DNA of 25,748 bases from Olsenella_L kribbiana (lineage in GTDB: Bacteria > Actinomycetota > Coriobacteriia > Coriobacteriales > Atopobiaceae): NCBI RefSeq assembly GCF_036408795.1, contig NZ_JAZGJP010000024.1:1-25748 (forward strand), written 5' to 3'. The notes beneath the pieces were generated by a model. The model was not told the origin of the DNA and did not search any database. It saw only the letters and a list, made by a program, of their open reading frames with translations. Position numbers and translations under genes: made by a program. How positions within the stretch are numbered: the first letter of the stretch is position 1; each line of letters begins with the position of its first letter. Below are positions 1-7,977 of the stretch, piece after piece.

Positions 1-179
1 GGCGCCGCGCGCCTTTCCCTGCGATGAAAGACATTGTGCGGCTTCGGGAGGTCCCGCTCCGACGGAATCGGCAGAGCCTCCCAGTCCTTAGGGTTCGGGT
101 CATACTGTCTAACAGAGAGATCAAAATCAAGCCGAGAGCACACTTGAAGGAAGCTACACTTGACGAAATGCTCCTTCAT
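1..179 (-). CDS. Possible partial hypothetical protein, running off the left edge
   Basis: An open frame on the minus strand begins at an ATG at 179 and stays open to the window edge (59 codons). The central part, around the residues RQYDPNPKDWEALPIPSERD, has a protein-like mix of charged residues and prolines. I do not recognise the family. It would be divergent from the L,D-transpeptidase gene, and its 5' end would overlap the region just upstream of that gene's ribosome binding site. No clear Shine-Dalgarno precedes the ATG, and the true start may lie further in. It could equally be a chance frame. Confidence 0.3.
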   Translation of the reverse strand, partial: MKEHFVKCSFLQVCSRLDFDLSVRQYDPNPKDWEALPIPSERDLPKPHNVFHRRERRAA

Positions 180-198
180 ACAGCGAAAGGGGTCTGCC

Positions 199-1644
199 AT
201 GAGCAAGAAAACCCGAAGTATCAGTGTTGCCCGCATCAGGCCTGTCATCTGTGCTGCCGCGCTCATCGCCTCGCTCACAGTTCCGGCCATGCCGGTGTGG
301 GCAGAAGGGTCTGATTCTGCTTCGTCCGTCATAAAGCAGGAGCAGACCAGCGAAGGCAAGGAGGCTGTGTCTGCGGACTCGACGGAATCTAGCACACAGA
401 CATCCGATGGCAAGCAAGACGCTGAATCGGAAGATTCGAAAGAGCCAGATACGCCTGCTGAGCCAGTGGCACAGGATGGCTGGTCGAAGAATGCTGAAGG
501 CAAGAGGATCTATCGCCGCAATGGCAAGCTTGTCACCGGGGTCGCCAGCATAGATGGGAAGTACTATCTGTTTGGCGAGGATGGTGCCCTCACCGATGCG
601 GTCGGTTTCCAGAAGCTTGCTGATGGAAGCACGGTCTATGTCACGAAGGATGCGTCCCTCGCAACAGGCTGGCAGCAGGTTGACGGCATCTGGTACTGGC
701 TTGATCCTGCAAGCGGCATCAGGCAGACCGGCTGGCTCTGGAACAATGGTTCCTGGTACTGGCTTGACCAGAATACCGGCGCCATGCAGACCGGCTGGGC
801 CAAGATAGACGGTACCTGGTATTACTTCTACAGCTCTGGCGCTATGGCTACCGGCTGGGTCAAGGATGGCCAGACATGGTATTGGTGTGCCCCGTCCGGT
901 GCGATGCAGACCGGCTGGGTCAAGGTGGGAGGCTCGTGGTACTACCTCTATGGTTCCGGTGCCATGGCTACCGGCTGGGTATATGACGCAGGCAGCTGGT
1001 ACTATCTCTCCGGTTCCGGAGCTATGGCAACAGGCTGGCTCAAGGTCGGCAGCACCTGGTATTACCTCTCCGGTTCCGGTGCAATGGCTACTGGCTGGGT
1101 GTATGTCGGTGGTGCCTGGTACTGGATGGACGGCTCTGGCGCCATGGCGACAGGCTGGAGATATATCGACGGCAAGTGGAATGCCTTTGACAATCCAAGC
1201 GGTATCTGGCGCACCAATGACGGCCGTCTCGTGAATGGCTGGTATACCGCTCAGGCTATCAGTAGCCCCACGAACTGGTTCGTCCTTGTCGATGACATCA
1301 ACACGAAGGTCATGATTTATTACTGGGATATCGACCAGTGGATGCCCCTCTACATCTTCGACTGCTCGACTGGTGCCTGGAACATGCGTACGGTTCACGG
1401 TACGTTCAGTGTCGGTATAAAGGGCTACGCATTCGGCTATGGTCATGGCTACACGGCCTACTACTACACGCAGATCTACGGAGACTATCTGTTCCATTCC
1501 ATTCTTTACAACGAGGGCACCTGGGTTCCGCTCGATCCGATTCTCAACAGCCACCGCAGCCAAGGCTGTGTCCGTCTTGCGCCGGAGAATGCGAAGTGGA
1601 TCTACGACAATATCCCGAGAGGGACAACGGTCCATATCTTCTAA
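199..1644 (+). CDS. Secreted L,D-transpeptidase with aromatic cell-wall-binding repeats
   Basis: Predicted exported peptidoglycan-modifying enzyme of 481 aa. The ATG at 199 is chosen over an upstream in-frame TTG at 160 because AAAGGGG lies at 186-192 and a signal peptide starts there (basic MSKKTR, hydrophobic core, likely cleavage after PVWA near residue 35). A Ser/Glu/Asp-rich linker follows to about residue 95. About nine 20-residue units of the type TGW-x-WYYL-x-SGAMA then run to roughly residue 340. The C-terminal domain (about 358-481) is a YkuD-type L,D-transpeptidase: it has an HS pair upstream of SQGCVRL with the catalytic Cys at 457. The family makes 3-3 peptide cross-links or attaches proteins to peptidoglycan. 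The repeats resemble pneumococcal choline-binding repeats; choline binding here is inference. A strong terminator follows, so the gene is probably monocistronic. Confidence 0.92.
   Translation: MSKKTRSISVARIRPVICAAALIASLTVPAMPVWAEGSDSASSVIKQEQTSEGKEAVSADSTESSTQTSDGKQDAESEDSKEPDTPAEPVAQDGWSKNAEGKRIYRRNGKLVTGVASIDGKYYLFGEDGALTDAVGFQKLADGSTVYVTKDASLATGWQQVDGIWYWLDPASGIRQTGWLWNNGSWYWLDQNTGAMQTGWAKIDGTWYYFYSSGAMATGWVKDGQTWYWCAPSGAMQTGWVKVGGSWYYLYGSGAMATGWVYDAGSWYYLSGSGAMATGWLKVGSTWYYLSGSGAMATGWVYVGGAWYWMDGSGAMATGWRYIDGKWNAFDNPSGIWRTNDGRLVNGWYTAQAISSPTNWFVLVDDINTKVMIYYWDIDQWMPLYIFDCSTGAWNMRTVHGTFSVGIKGYAFGYGHGYTAYYYTQIYGDYLFHSILYNEGTWVPLDPILNSHRSQGCVRLAPENAKWIYDNIPRGTTVHIF
661..1200 (+). repeat. 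Nine coding cell-wall-binding repeats, 60-bp period
   Basis: In-frame tandem units with a 60-nt period (one of 63), each encoding a TGW motif, an aromatic WYY or WYW core and SGAMA/GAMQ. They form the wall-binding part of the L,D-transpeptidase. Adjacent units are very similar at DNA level, so unit number may vary by recombination. Confidence 0.9.
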
Positions 1645-1688
1645 GGACATGATTGGCTTTTGCTAGCTCTTTGTAGCATCTGATTCAC

Positions 1689-1729
1689 AATCCCCCTGCA
1701 GCTGGTCTTATACATGCTGCAGGGGGATT
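1689..1729 (+). terminator. Intrinsic terminator, 14-bp perfect stem
   Basis: AATCCCCCTGCAGC at 1689-1702 pairs perfectly with GCTGCAGGGGGATT at 1716-1729 around a 13-nt loop, followed by a short T-rich stretch. It lies 45 bp after the L,D-transpeptidase stop and separates it from the next gene. Confidence 0.85.
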
Positions 1730-1866
1730 TCATTTGAATAACAAAATGCTGATATTGCCCTGGAACATAACTACCATAATGGAGAACAATTGTCTTCCAA
1801 GGTGGCGGCGTGGAAGCTGCCTCTTCTTGGCGTTTTCAAAGGAAGCCTTCCAAAGGAGTTTCTGTC

Positions 1867-3711
1867 ATGCAAGGAAAAGGAAAGTATGTGGTTCTCGCCG
1901 CATTTCTGTCTCTCGGGCTTGCGATACCTGCGCCTGTCTGGGCGGCAGACAGCCAGGCTGCAGAAGAGCCTGCTGCTGCAGCGGAGGCAAAAGAAGCCGG
2001 GGAAGAGGCGGCCACAAAGAGCGAGGCTGCATCCTCTGAAGAATCTTCCGCAGCAACAGCTTCTGCGGCATCCGAGAGCGATGCTTCTGCAGCCACAGCA
2101 TCAAAGCCTGCCGCATCTTCGTCAAAGGCTTCTATTGCTGCGGCTGAAACCAACGATGTAGAAGATATCTCCAAAGGCCATTGGAATGCCTCTGACACCA
2201 AGCGCTCCTATGTCCTGGAGGATGGCAAGCTCCTGAAGAATGAGCTCGTGCAGGTTGGAAGCGACACCTATCTCTTCGACAGGGATGGATATGCTCTTAC
2301 GGGCTGGCAGACATGGGGAGGCCAGAGGTACTACTTCAATTCTGAAGGAGCTATGCAGAAAGGCTGGCTCCTGGATGGCGGCTCTTGGTATTGGCTCGAT
2401 CCAGAGACTTGCGTCATGAAGACAGGCCTTGTGACGGCCAATGGCTCTCTCTATTACATGAACAGCCAAGGTGCCATGCAGACTGGGTGGCAGCTCGTAG
2501 ACGGTACCTGGTACTGGTTTGCCGACGGTGGTGCAGCTGTCAGCGGCTGGCAGAAGATTGGTGGGTCCTGGTATCACTTCGACAGCAATGGCAAGATGCA
2601 GACCGGCCGGGTCAATGTGGGTGGCACCTGGTACTACCTCTACGACAGCGGAGCCATGGCCACCGGCTGGGTCAAGGACGGCGATGCCTGGTACTGGTGC
2701 GCCTCTTCCGGCGCCATGCAGACCGGCTGGCAGAACATCGGCGGCACCTGGTACTACTTCTACGGCTCCGGCGTGATGGCCACCGGTTGGGTGTATGTCG
2801 ACGGTGCGTGGTACTACCTCTACGACAGCGGAGCGATGGCGACAGGCTGGGTCAAGGTTGGCGACACGTGGTACTACCTCAATGGATCAGGCGCCATGCG
2901 CACTGGCTGGTTCATCTGGAATGGCGAGGAGTACTACCTTGCCGGTTCTGGTGCGATGGCGACAGGCTGGCAGAAGATTGGCAGCGCTTGGTATCTCTTC
3001 AATGATTCTGGCGTCATGCTCACTGGCTGGCAGAAGGTTGGCGGCACCTGGTATTACCTTTCTGGCTACGGCGCGATGCAGACCGGCTGGCTTGAACAGA
3101 ATGGCACATGGTACTGGCTGGATGGCTCTGGCGCCATGCAGACAGGATGGCTGAAGCAGAATGGCGTCTGGTACTGGCTGTACCCAGACGGCGGCATGGC
3201 AACAGGCTGGGGCAAGGCAGACGGGAAGTGGCACTGGTTCACATCGAGCGGTGCCTGGACGCCGGGCTACCACCATGTATACGCCGATGTCTCTGTCGAC
3301 ATCCCGGCAAGCGGCCTCGACGATCTGTCCGATCTGACAGTGCAGGTTGCACAGGCGACTCCGTTCTTTGGCGTCGGCTACTGCTCCGAGTGGGTCACGC
3401 TGGTCTTCAGCAATCTCGGCTTCCCGAAGATCACTGCAGATGCCTGCGACCTCTATTGTAAGTACTGCAATGTTGGCAACTGCACGGCCGATCCGAGCAT
3501 CCTCAAGCCCGGCATGATCGTCGCCGTCCCGAAAGTCCACGACAATGGCTGGGGAGAGACCTATGGCCACGTTGGCATCTATATCGGCAACGGCCAGGTC
3601 ATGCACAACTATCGCTGGAAGGAGACCTGGGACCTCGATAGGTGGCTCAACAAGTTCAGCTACTATCAGCCCGTCTGGTGCGGCTGGATGTTCGACACCG
3701 ATCTCAGTTAA
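1867..3711 (+). CDS. Secreted CHAP/NlpC-like peptidoglycan hydrolase with wall-binding repeats
   Basis: Predicted exported wall hydrolase of 614 aa. The ATG at 1867 is preferred to an upstream GTG at 1810 because AAAGGAG at 1853-1859 is well spaced and the signal peptide (MQGKGKYVVLAAF..., cleavage near PVWA, residue 26) starts there. An Ala/Glu/Ser-rich linker reaches about residue 95. Sixteen 20-residue aromatic repeats (about 144-450) follow, the same type as in the preceding gene. The C-terminal domain (about 490-614) shows the Cys-His layout of CHAP/NlpC peptidases: Cys506 in GYCSEWV and His568 in YGHVGIYIGNG. The family cuts peptide bonds or amides in peptidoglycan. The exact subfamily and cleavage site cannot be told from sequence. 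The units WVKDG-x-WYWCA-x-SGAMQTGW are shared with the upstream protein, which suggests duplication or exchange of modules. Confidence 0.9.
   Translation: MQGKGKYVVLAAFLSLGLAIPAPVWAADSQAAEEPAAAAEAKEAGEEAATKSEAASSEESSAATASAASESDASAATASKPAASSSKASIAAAETNDVEDISKGHWNASDTKRSYVLEDGKLLKNELVQVGSDTYLFDRDGYALTGWQTWGGQRYYFNSEGAMQKGWLLDGGSWYWLDPETCVMKTGLVTANGSLYYMNSQGAMQTGWQLVDGTWYWFADGGAAVSGWQKIGGSWYHFDSNGKMQTGRVNVGGTWYYLYDSGAMATGWVKDGDAWYWCASSGAMQTGWQNIGGTWYYFYGSGVMATGWVYVDGAWYYLYDSGAMATGWVKVGDTWYYLNGSGAMRTGWFIWNGEEYYLAGSGAMATGWQKIGSAWYLFNDSGVMLTGWQKVGGTWYYLSGYGAMQTGWLEQNGTWYWLDGSGAMQTGWLKQNGVWYWLYPDGGMATGWGKADGKWHWFTSSGAWTPGYHHVYADVSVDIPASGLDDLSDLTVQVAQATPFFGVGYCSEWVTLVFSNLGFPKITADACDLYCKYCNVGNCTADPSILKPGMIVAVPKVHDNGWGETYGHVGIYIGNGQVMHNYRWKETWDLDRWLNKFSYYQPVWCGWMFDTDLS
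2298..3257 (+). repeat. Sixteen coding cell-wall-binding repeats, exact 60-bp period
   Basis: The TGW-type motif recurs at an exact 60-nt step from 2298 to 3198. Units three and six are divergent, with KTGL and QTGR. The array is the wall-attachment part of the CHAP-like protein. Confidence 0.9.
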
Positions 3712-3750
3712 CGACGATTCACGCTATTGGATGGCTGCGAGGGGAAATGC

Positions 3751-3777
3751 GCGGAGCCTGCATTTAGCAGGTTCCGC
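3751..3777. other. Hairpin after the CHAP-like gene
   Basis: GCGGAGCCTGC (3751-3761) pairs with GCAGGTTCCGC (3767-3777) with one G-T wobble and a 5-nt loop. It sits 40 bp after the stop codon but lacks a T run, so it is a weak terminator candidate. A smaller hairpin, CACCGC/GCGGTG, follows at 3826-3840. Nothing else is recognised between 3712 and 3976. Confidence 0.4.
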
Positions 3778-3976
3778 ACGCCCTGATCAGAAATTTGCAA
3801 CAATGACATGCGCGAAATAGCCAAACACCGCCTCGCGGTGGGAGACTCCTATAGTACGTATGAAGAGTGGACTGGAAAGCCGTGGGGGTCTATATGAAAT
3901 ATGGGCAGCAGATTCAGGATGCTTATACCGAACCTTGCCGTGATTTTGCCTAAGGCATTCCGCATTCATGAAATAT

Positions 3977-4012
3977 AGAGAGGGCTCTCATCTGAGGGCC
4001 CTCTCTTGTTAT
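3977..4012. terminator. Intrinsic terminator, probably bidirectional
   Basis: AGAGAGGGCTCT and the facing AGGGCCCTCTCT form a GC-rich stem with one wobble, followed by TGTTATTT on the plus strand. It lies between the plus-strand CHAP-like gene and the end of the minus-strand licD-like gene. Confidence 0.7.
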
Positions 4013-4058
4013 TTGAACATATCGTAGCTCGCTAGAAGATGATTTGAGAATTCATCCC

Positions 4059-4925
4059 TCAATACTGGCCAAAGTCTAGAACAGCCGGATGGTGATTCTT
4101 TCTGTCCTCTTTTGGCGGGAGCTCCATATAGTTGCCGTAGCCTCGGGTTAGAACAACATCATATTTGTTGGGAACAAATATGGTTGCATCCTCGAAGGGG
4201 ACTTCAAGGAGTGGAAGCAGCTCATCTCTGCTCATCTCCCATTTTTCCGGGAAGCGATCGGTAAAGTCCACAAAGATGTCTGATGGCAGATCGTTGTATT
4301 TCGTTGCATTCTCTTCCCATTTGCGGCAAATCCAGCTCTGCGGCACATGGAAGAGGACGAGCAATCCATGGGCAAGTCCGCACAGGGCTAGCACCGCCTT
4401 TTCCTGCAGGCCATTGAAGCTGATGTATGGCGTAGCGGTGCCTCGCAGGAAGGCGAGCCTGCCCCAGAGCCAGGAGCTTCGGCATTGTTTGCGGAAGAGA
4501 TTATCGTCTTCAACACGGTTATCGAAGGCAAAAATGTCGATACGGATGGGATACCGATAATGGCAGTGCTTGAAAGTGTCGGGCACCATGAGAGTGTCTT
4601 TGAGTGCCAAGATGGAGATGTTGGCTGGGTAGTCAGGATTCGTCTTATAGTTTACGAGCTCATATTCGTCTCCCAGAAGCTTTGGTGCTTCTTTAAGGAG
4701 GAGCTCATAGTCGGTTCGCAGTAGCCCGACGTCCACATCGTCGTCCCATGGTATAAATCCATGATGGCGGATTGCACCTATTGCCGTTCCGCCATAAGCA
4801 AAGAACTGTATGCCAAGTTCATCACACACCCGTCTGAGTTCCTTGACGAGCTTGAGAAGAAGGCTCTGTACATGCTTGAGTTCTTCGGGGTCGGAATAAT
4901 CTACAAATTTCACGGCCGCATTCAC
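4059..4925 (-). CDS. LicD family phosphotransferase
   Basis: A 288-aa cytoplasmic protein of the LicD family, members of which transfer phosphocholine or other phospho-groups from a nucleotide donor onto cell-surface glycans or teichoic acids. The N-terminal signature is complete: YGGTAIGAIRHHGFIPWDDD (residues 44-63) followed by VDVG, which holds the metal-binding acidic residues. Length fits the family. The start is a GTG at 4925 with only a weak purine stretch upstream; no better start is visible. It is divergent from the flippase gene across about 250 bp. The two neighbouring wall proteins have repeats like those that bind phosphocholine in pneumococcus, so phosphocholine is an attractive but unproven substrate. 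No licA, licB or licC partner is in the window. Confidence 0.88.
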   Translation of the reverse strand: MNAAVKFVDYSDPEELKHVQSLLLKLVKELRRVCDELGIQFFAYGGTAIGAIRHHGFIPWDDDVDVGLLRTDYELLLKEAPKLLGDEYELVNYKTNPDYPANISILALKDTLMVPDTFKHCHYRYPIRIDIFAFDNRVEDDNLFRKQCRSSWLWGRLAFLRGTATPYISFNGLQEKAVLALCGLAHGLLVLFHVPQSWICRKWEENATKYNDLPSDIFVDFTDRFPEKWEMSRDELLPLLEVPFEDATIFVPNKYDVVLTRGYGNYMELPPKEDRKNHHPAVLDFGQY

Positions 4926-5040
4926 GCTTTCTGACAGTTCGGTAAGAAGAACAGCTGCCTGCTGAATCTTTCAAAAAACTTTATGCTTATTATACATGCT
5001 CCTGTAATTCTGCAGATGGGATTGAAACCATTTCTCGATG

Positions 5041-5065
5041 AGACCAGAATTCTAGGAGCTGGTCT
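5041..5065. other. Short hairpin in the licD/flippase intergenic region
   Basis: AGACCAG (5041-5047) and CTGGTCT (5059-5065) form a 7-bp perfect stem with an 11-nt loop, about 110 bp before the flippase start. Its role is unknown; no T tail is present. Confidence 0.3.
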
Positions 5066-5175
5066 ATAAGTAGTCGGCTGCAGAATGCCTTCAGCTGTCG
5101 TGGTTTCGCAAGCCTAAAAGGCCATCCGCTTTGTGGATGAGAACATGCGCTGAATAGCTCAAGAGAGGTGTGCAG

Positions 5176-6408
5176 ATGGATAGCGCGGAATCGCAGCAGC
5201 TCAAGAAGAACTATTTCTGGAATACGCTGGGAAGTCTTATGACTTCCCTTTCAAGCGCCCTGCTTCTCATAGTTGTGACGCGCACGCTTGGCGCTGAACT
5301 TGGCGGCATCTTCTCGCTGGCCTTTGCGGTAGGGCAGCAGTACCAGATTCTTGGAGCATTCGAGATGCGGCCCTATCAGGCCACAGATATCAAAGGTCGG
5401 TTCAGGTTTGGGACCTACCTTGGGTCGCGTTGCATCACATGCCTTGCCATGCTTCTTGCAATTTGCTGCTATGCGCTCTGGACCTATGGTTTTTCCTATG
5501 AGGCTGGCCTGGCATTCTCTGTTGCAGGACTCAGATTCTTCGATGCGGCAGAAGATGTATTCCATGGCATGTTCCAGCAGAAAGGTCGACTCGATATAGC
5601 AGGACGGGCCCTGTTCTTGCGGTCGCTCATATCGACAGTAGTATTTACAGCTGCTCTCGTTATTATCAAGAACCTCATGGCTACCTGCATCATTACTGCT
5701 GTCGTCTCGCTTGCTGCCCTTATCTGGCTCAATATTCCGGCAGCTCGGAACTTTGGCAGTATCCGGCCGTCTTTCGATTTGAAGCCTCTGGGGCTTCTCT
5801 TTGTGGCCTGCCTTCCGCTCTTTCTCGGATCGTTCCTGCAGAGCGATCTCATCAATGTGCCCCGCTACGGAATAGCGGGGACGCTCAACAATACCGATCA
5901 GACCATTTACGCCATCATCTACATGCCGGCACTTGTCATTAATCTCTTGGTTGGCTTTGCCTTCAAGCCGCTTCTGACATCGCTTGCCGAGATGCTTGAG
6001 CTTCGCAAGCTGGATGAGTTCCTCCATCTCCTTCTGAAGTGTGTTGGAATCATTGCTGGCGTATCGGTGCTCGGCGAGATAGCGGCTTATTTCATAGGAA
6101 TCCCAATACTGTCAATGCTTTATGGTGTGAATCTCGATGCGTATCTCCCGGCGCTTCTGACCATCATCCTCGGAGGCGCATTCAATGCCCTGAGCGTCAT
6201 CCTCTATTATTCGCTGGTTACGATGCGTTCGCAGATACTGGTTGTGATCTGCTACTTGGGAGCAGATTTGCTTACCCATGGTATATCGGGCTGGTTGATA
6301 GCCTCATATCAGCTGATGGGTGCAGTCTTTACTTACGACCTTTCAATGGCTCTCCTCTGCGTTCTGTTCCTTACTGCCTTTTTCTATAGCTTCAAAAGAC
6401 AGAAGTAG
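5176..6408 (+). CDS. Polysaccharide flippase, Wzx/MOP superfamily
   Basis: A 410-aa polytopic membrane protein with about 12 hydrophobic segments, no signal peptide and the general plan of Wzx/RfbX lipid-linked oligosaccharide flippases. The N-terminal region (NYFWNTLGSLMTSLSSALLL and RTLGAELGGIFSLAFA) is typical, where family members read NxxWNxxGsl and GxxxaGxfslA. It would move undecaprenyl-linked repeat units across the membrane. The ATG at 5176 is chosen over a GTG at 5170 because AGAGAGG at 5162-5168 is properly spaced only for the ATG. The substrate cannot be read from sequence; the rhamnose genes and glycosyltransferases further along suggest it handles the same glycan. No terminator is obvious downstream. 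Confidence 0.88.
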   Translation: MDSAESQQLKKNYFWNTLGSLMTSLSSALLLIVVTRTLGAELGGIFSLAFAVGQQYQILGAFEMRPYQATDIKGRFRFGTYLGSRCITCLAMLLAICCYALWTYGFSYEAGLAFSVAGLRFFDAAEDVFHGMFQQKGRLDIAGRALFLRSLISTVVFTAALVIIKNLMATCIITAVVSLAALIWLNIPAARNFGSIRPSFDLKPLGLLFVACLPLFLGSFLQSDLINVPRYGIAGTLNNTDQTIYAIIYMPALVINLLVGFAFKPLLTSLAEMLELRKLDEFLHLLLKCVGIIAGVSVLGEIAAYFIGIPILSMLYGVNLDAYLPALLTIILGGAFNALSVILYYSLVTMRSQILVVICYLGADLLTHGISGWLIASYQLMGAVFTYDLSMALLCVLFLTAFFYSFKRQK

Positions 6409-6751
6409 CGTCTTTCCCATTGGAGAATTGTTGGTTCCACATGCTCATATGACCCGAACCCCTGTCAAGTGGCAATGCGGTCGCGGAACAGGAGCCTCTG
6501 AGGCTTCCTGAGCTGCAATGGTGGTGGAATATTCGCTGGATGCCGCTGCGGACGCGTCCTGCACATGAGACATGCGGGCATCCCTGCCCATTCTTATATC
6601 CTCGGATGGCCCGTACATCGGTGTTACGGCTTGGCGGCGGAGGGACAGTCTAGATGCGTGCGTGCCGGCATGGCCGCTGCATACAGCCTCAAGTGTCCCT
6701 GCCGCCTGGGTCTCGCGTGCGCTGTGTTTTGTCAACTCGACGTAAGCAGAA
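6409..6751. other. Non-coding stretch between flippase and IS21 end
   Basis: Open frames of 60-100 codons exist on both strands but none has a recognisable family or a ribosome binding site. A weak hairpin (AGGAGCCT/AGGCTTCCT, 6490-6509) is present. The stretch is probably eroded DNA next to the insertion sequence. Confidence 0.4.
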
Positions 6752-6776
6752 TGGTCATCAATTTCTGAGCAGATTG
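6752..6776 (+). repeat. Left terminal inverted repeat of the IS21-like element
   Basis: TGGTCATCAATTTCTGAGCA and the next five bases match the complement of the right end at 7953-7977 in 20 of 25 positions. It starts with TG, as IS21 ends do. Confidence 0.7.
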
Positions 6777-6812
6777 CTCACGCCCCTTGACCACGATTTC
6801 TGAGCGCCTGGC

Positions 6813-6970
6813 CTACTGCATGAGGGCATGCCTCACCCGGTAGGACTCGCCCTTGAACTGGAGCAGCCTCCCGTGGTGCACGACGCGGCCTGTCACCGCG
6901 GCCGCCATCTGGTCGTCGCCGAAGATGGCACCCCACCTCGAGAACTCGAGGTTGGTGGTGAAGACGACGA
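6813..6970 (-). pseudogene. IS21 istB, C-terminal fragment
   Basis: The minus frame encodes the end of an IstB-type transposition helper ATPase: FTTNLEFSRWGAIFGDDQ, then VVHHGRLLQFKGESYRVRHA and a stop. The Walker A and B parts are missing because homology ends near 6970, where a plus-strand istB piece begins. It belongs with the istA fragment at 7313-7849. Confidence 0.75.
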
Positions 6971-7251
6971 GCTGGGCTACCTGCAGATCGACAAGCGGGG
7001 GGGTCGACCTCATCTTCCAGCTCGTCTCCAGGAGGTACGAGAGGAGGTCGACCATCGTGACGACCAACGTGGGGATGGGATCGTGGGCGAAGGTCTTCGG
7101 GGACCCGGTCGAGCCGTCGGCGATAGCGGACAGGCTCTGCCACCACTGCCACCTGATACGCATAACGGGGAGGTCCTACAGGACCAAGGACCTCGCGCCG
7201 CAGGACAGGGCCTCGTCGGCAGTGGTCGCCGATTCCGGTGCCCCGCGGTGA
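6963..7251 (+). pseudogene. Second istB C-terminal fragment, opposite strand, frameshifted
   Basis: The plus strand encodes DELGYLQIDK, then after a frame change in a run of seven G (6997-7003) continues GGVDLIFQLVSRRYERRSTI, VTTNVGMGSWAKVFGDP and ITGRSYRTKDL to a stop at 7249-7251. This is the last two thirds of an IstB ATPase of a subgroup different from the minus-strand copy. One G too many breaks the frame. The 5' part with Walker A is absent. The piece is joined head-to-head with the minus-strand istB tail, which shows that two IS21 elements recombined or nested here. Confidence 0.75.
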
Positions 7252-7312
7252 CGGGACTGGCGAATGTACGTTGGTGCGGATGGGGGCGGTTCGCTGTCTA
7301 GTCGGGTGAAAT

Positions 7313-7849
7313 CTATCTTGACTTCAACACCCTCTCGCATGGCAGCGCCATGCAGAAGCGCGCGTTCGGGTGCGGGAAGCTTGCCACCATGAGCTTCAGG
7401 GCCGCGCGCACGCCGCCTATCGTCGCCACGAAGTTGCCGAAGTCGACCTGGGCCGTGCCTGGGGCCCACCGGAGCTCGAGGAAGCCATCCTTCGGCCCCT
7501 GGACGTGCTCCCTCTTCCAGCCGGACACGTACCTGCGTATCGAGGGGTAGGATCCGGAATACCCCTTCTCGGCGACCGCCCTGCCGTAGATCCTCTTGGC
7601 CGCATGGCGCTGCTTCCTCGGCACGGCGAGGTCGGCCTCGAGCATCGGGCCGATCCACCCCGCTATCCCGTCGGTCGCCGGATGCGGCCTCTCCTGCCCG
7701 GCCGGCGGCTCCGGCGACATGTCCTCCATGCCCGCGTACTTCCGGACGGTGTTCCTGCTGAGATGGAGCTCGCGCGCTATGTCGGCCCTCGTCGCCCCAT
7801 CCCTGTCCATCCTCCTGATATCCTCTTGCACATCCAGGGACACGGTCAT
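7313..7849 (-). pseudogene. IS21 istA transposase, N-terminal fragment
   Basis: A 178-aa frame from an ATG at 7849, preceded by AGGGAG. It has the IstA N-terminal helix-turn-helix (RADIARELHLSRNTVRKYA) and the start of the DDE core (RWAPGTAQVDFGNF with the first Asp, then NARFCMALPCER). Homology stops at CERVL, where a normal IstA goes on for about 200-300 residues with the remaining catalytic acids. It is therefore inactive. The fragment lies in proper order upstream of the minus-strand istB tail. Confidence 0.8.
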
Positions 7850-7952
7850 GCTCCCTTCCTCCTTCCGGGCGGCTCTTGCCAAAGTCCCCGCCCGGAAGGA
7901 AAACATAGTTCTGGCCGTGCCCCTGACGCCTGGGGCACGGCCATTCCTCGAC

Positions 7953-7977
7953 CAATCTGCTCAATTCCTGATGACCA
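7953..7977 (-). repeat. Right terminal inverted repeat of the IS21-like element
   Basis: The complement reads TGGTCATCAGG...TGAGCAGATTG and matches the left end. A further TGGTCATC lies just outside at 7993-8000 on the same strand. Confidence 0.7.

Larger units (their letters stand above)
6752..7977 (-). mobile_element. Composite, internally rearranged IS21-family element
   Basis: The outer ends match as inverted repeats: 6752-6776 and the complement of 7953-7977 share TGGTCATCA and TGAGCAGATTG, 20 of 25 positions. Between them on the minus strand lie the N-terminal half of istA and the C-terminal part of istB, in normal istA-istB order. The middle is replaced by a plus-strand istB tail from another IS21 subgroup. 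At about 1.2 kb it is half the usual 2-2.5 kb and cannot be active. Further TGGTCATC at 7993-8000 (complement) and a diverged copy near 6784 fit the multiple terminal repeats known from IS21 elements. I see no convincing target duplication. Confidence 0.75.

Noticed and set aside
154..1650. 498-codon open frame antisense to the whole L,D-transpeptidase gene
   Set aside because: It is a mirror of the repeat-rich coding strand: the same codons recur every 60 bp, so stops are absent by repetition. It has no ribosome binding site or family motif.
661..3257. Regular 60-bp repeats resembling an array
   Set aside because: They are in frame, encode the aromatic wall-binding units and have no spacers, so they are not CRISPR.
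97..6464. 14-base inverted match TATGACCCGAACCC between the left edge and the region after the flippase
   Set aside because: The length is near chance expectation and neighbouring bases do not extend the match.
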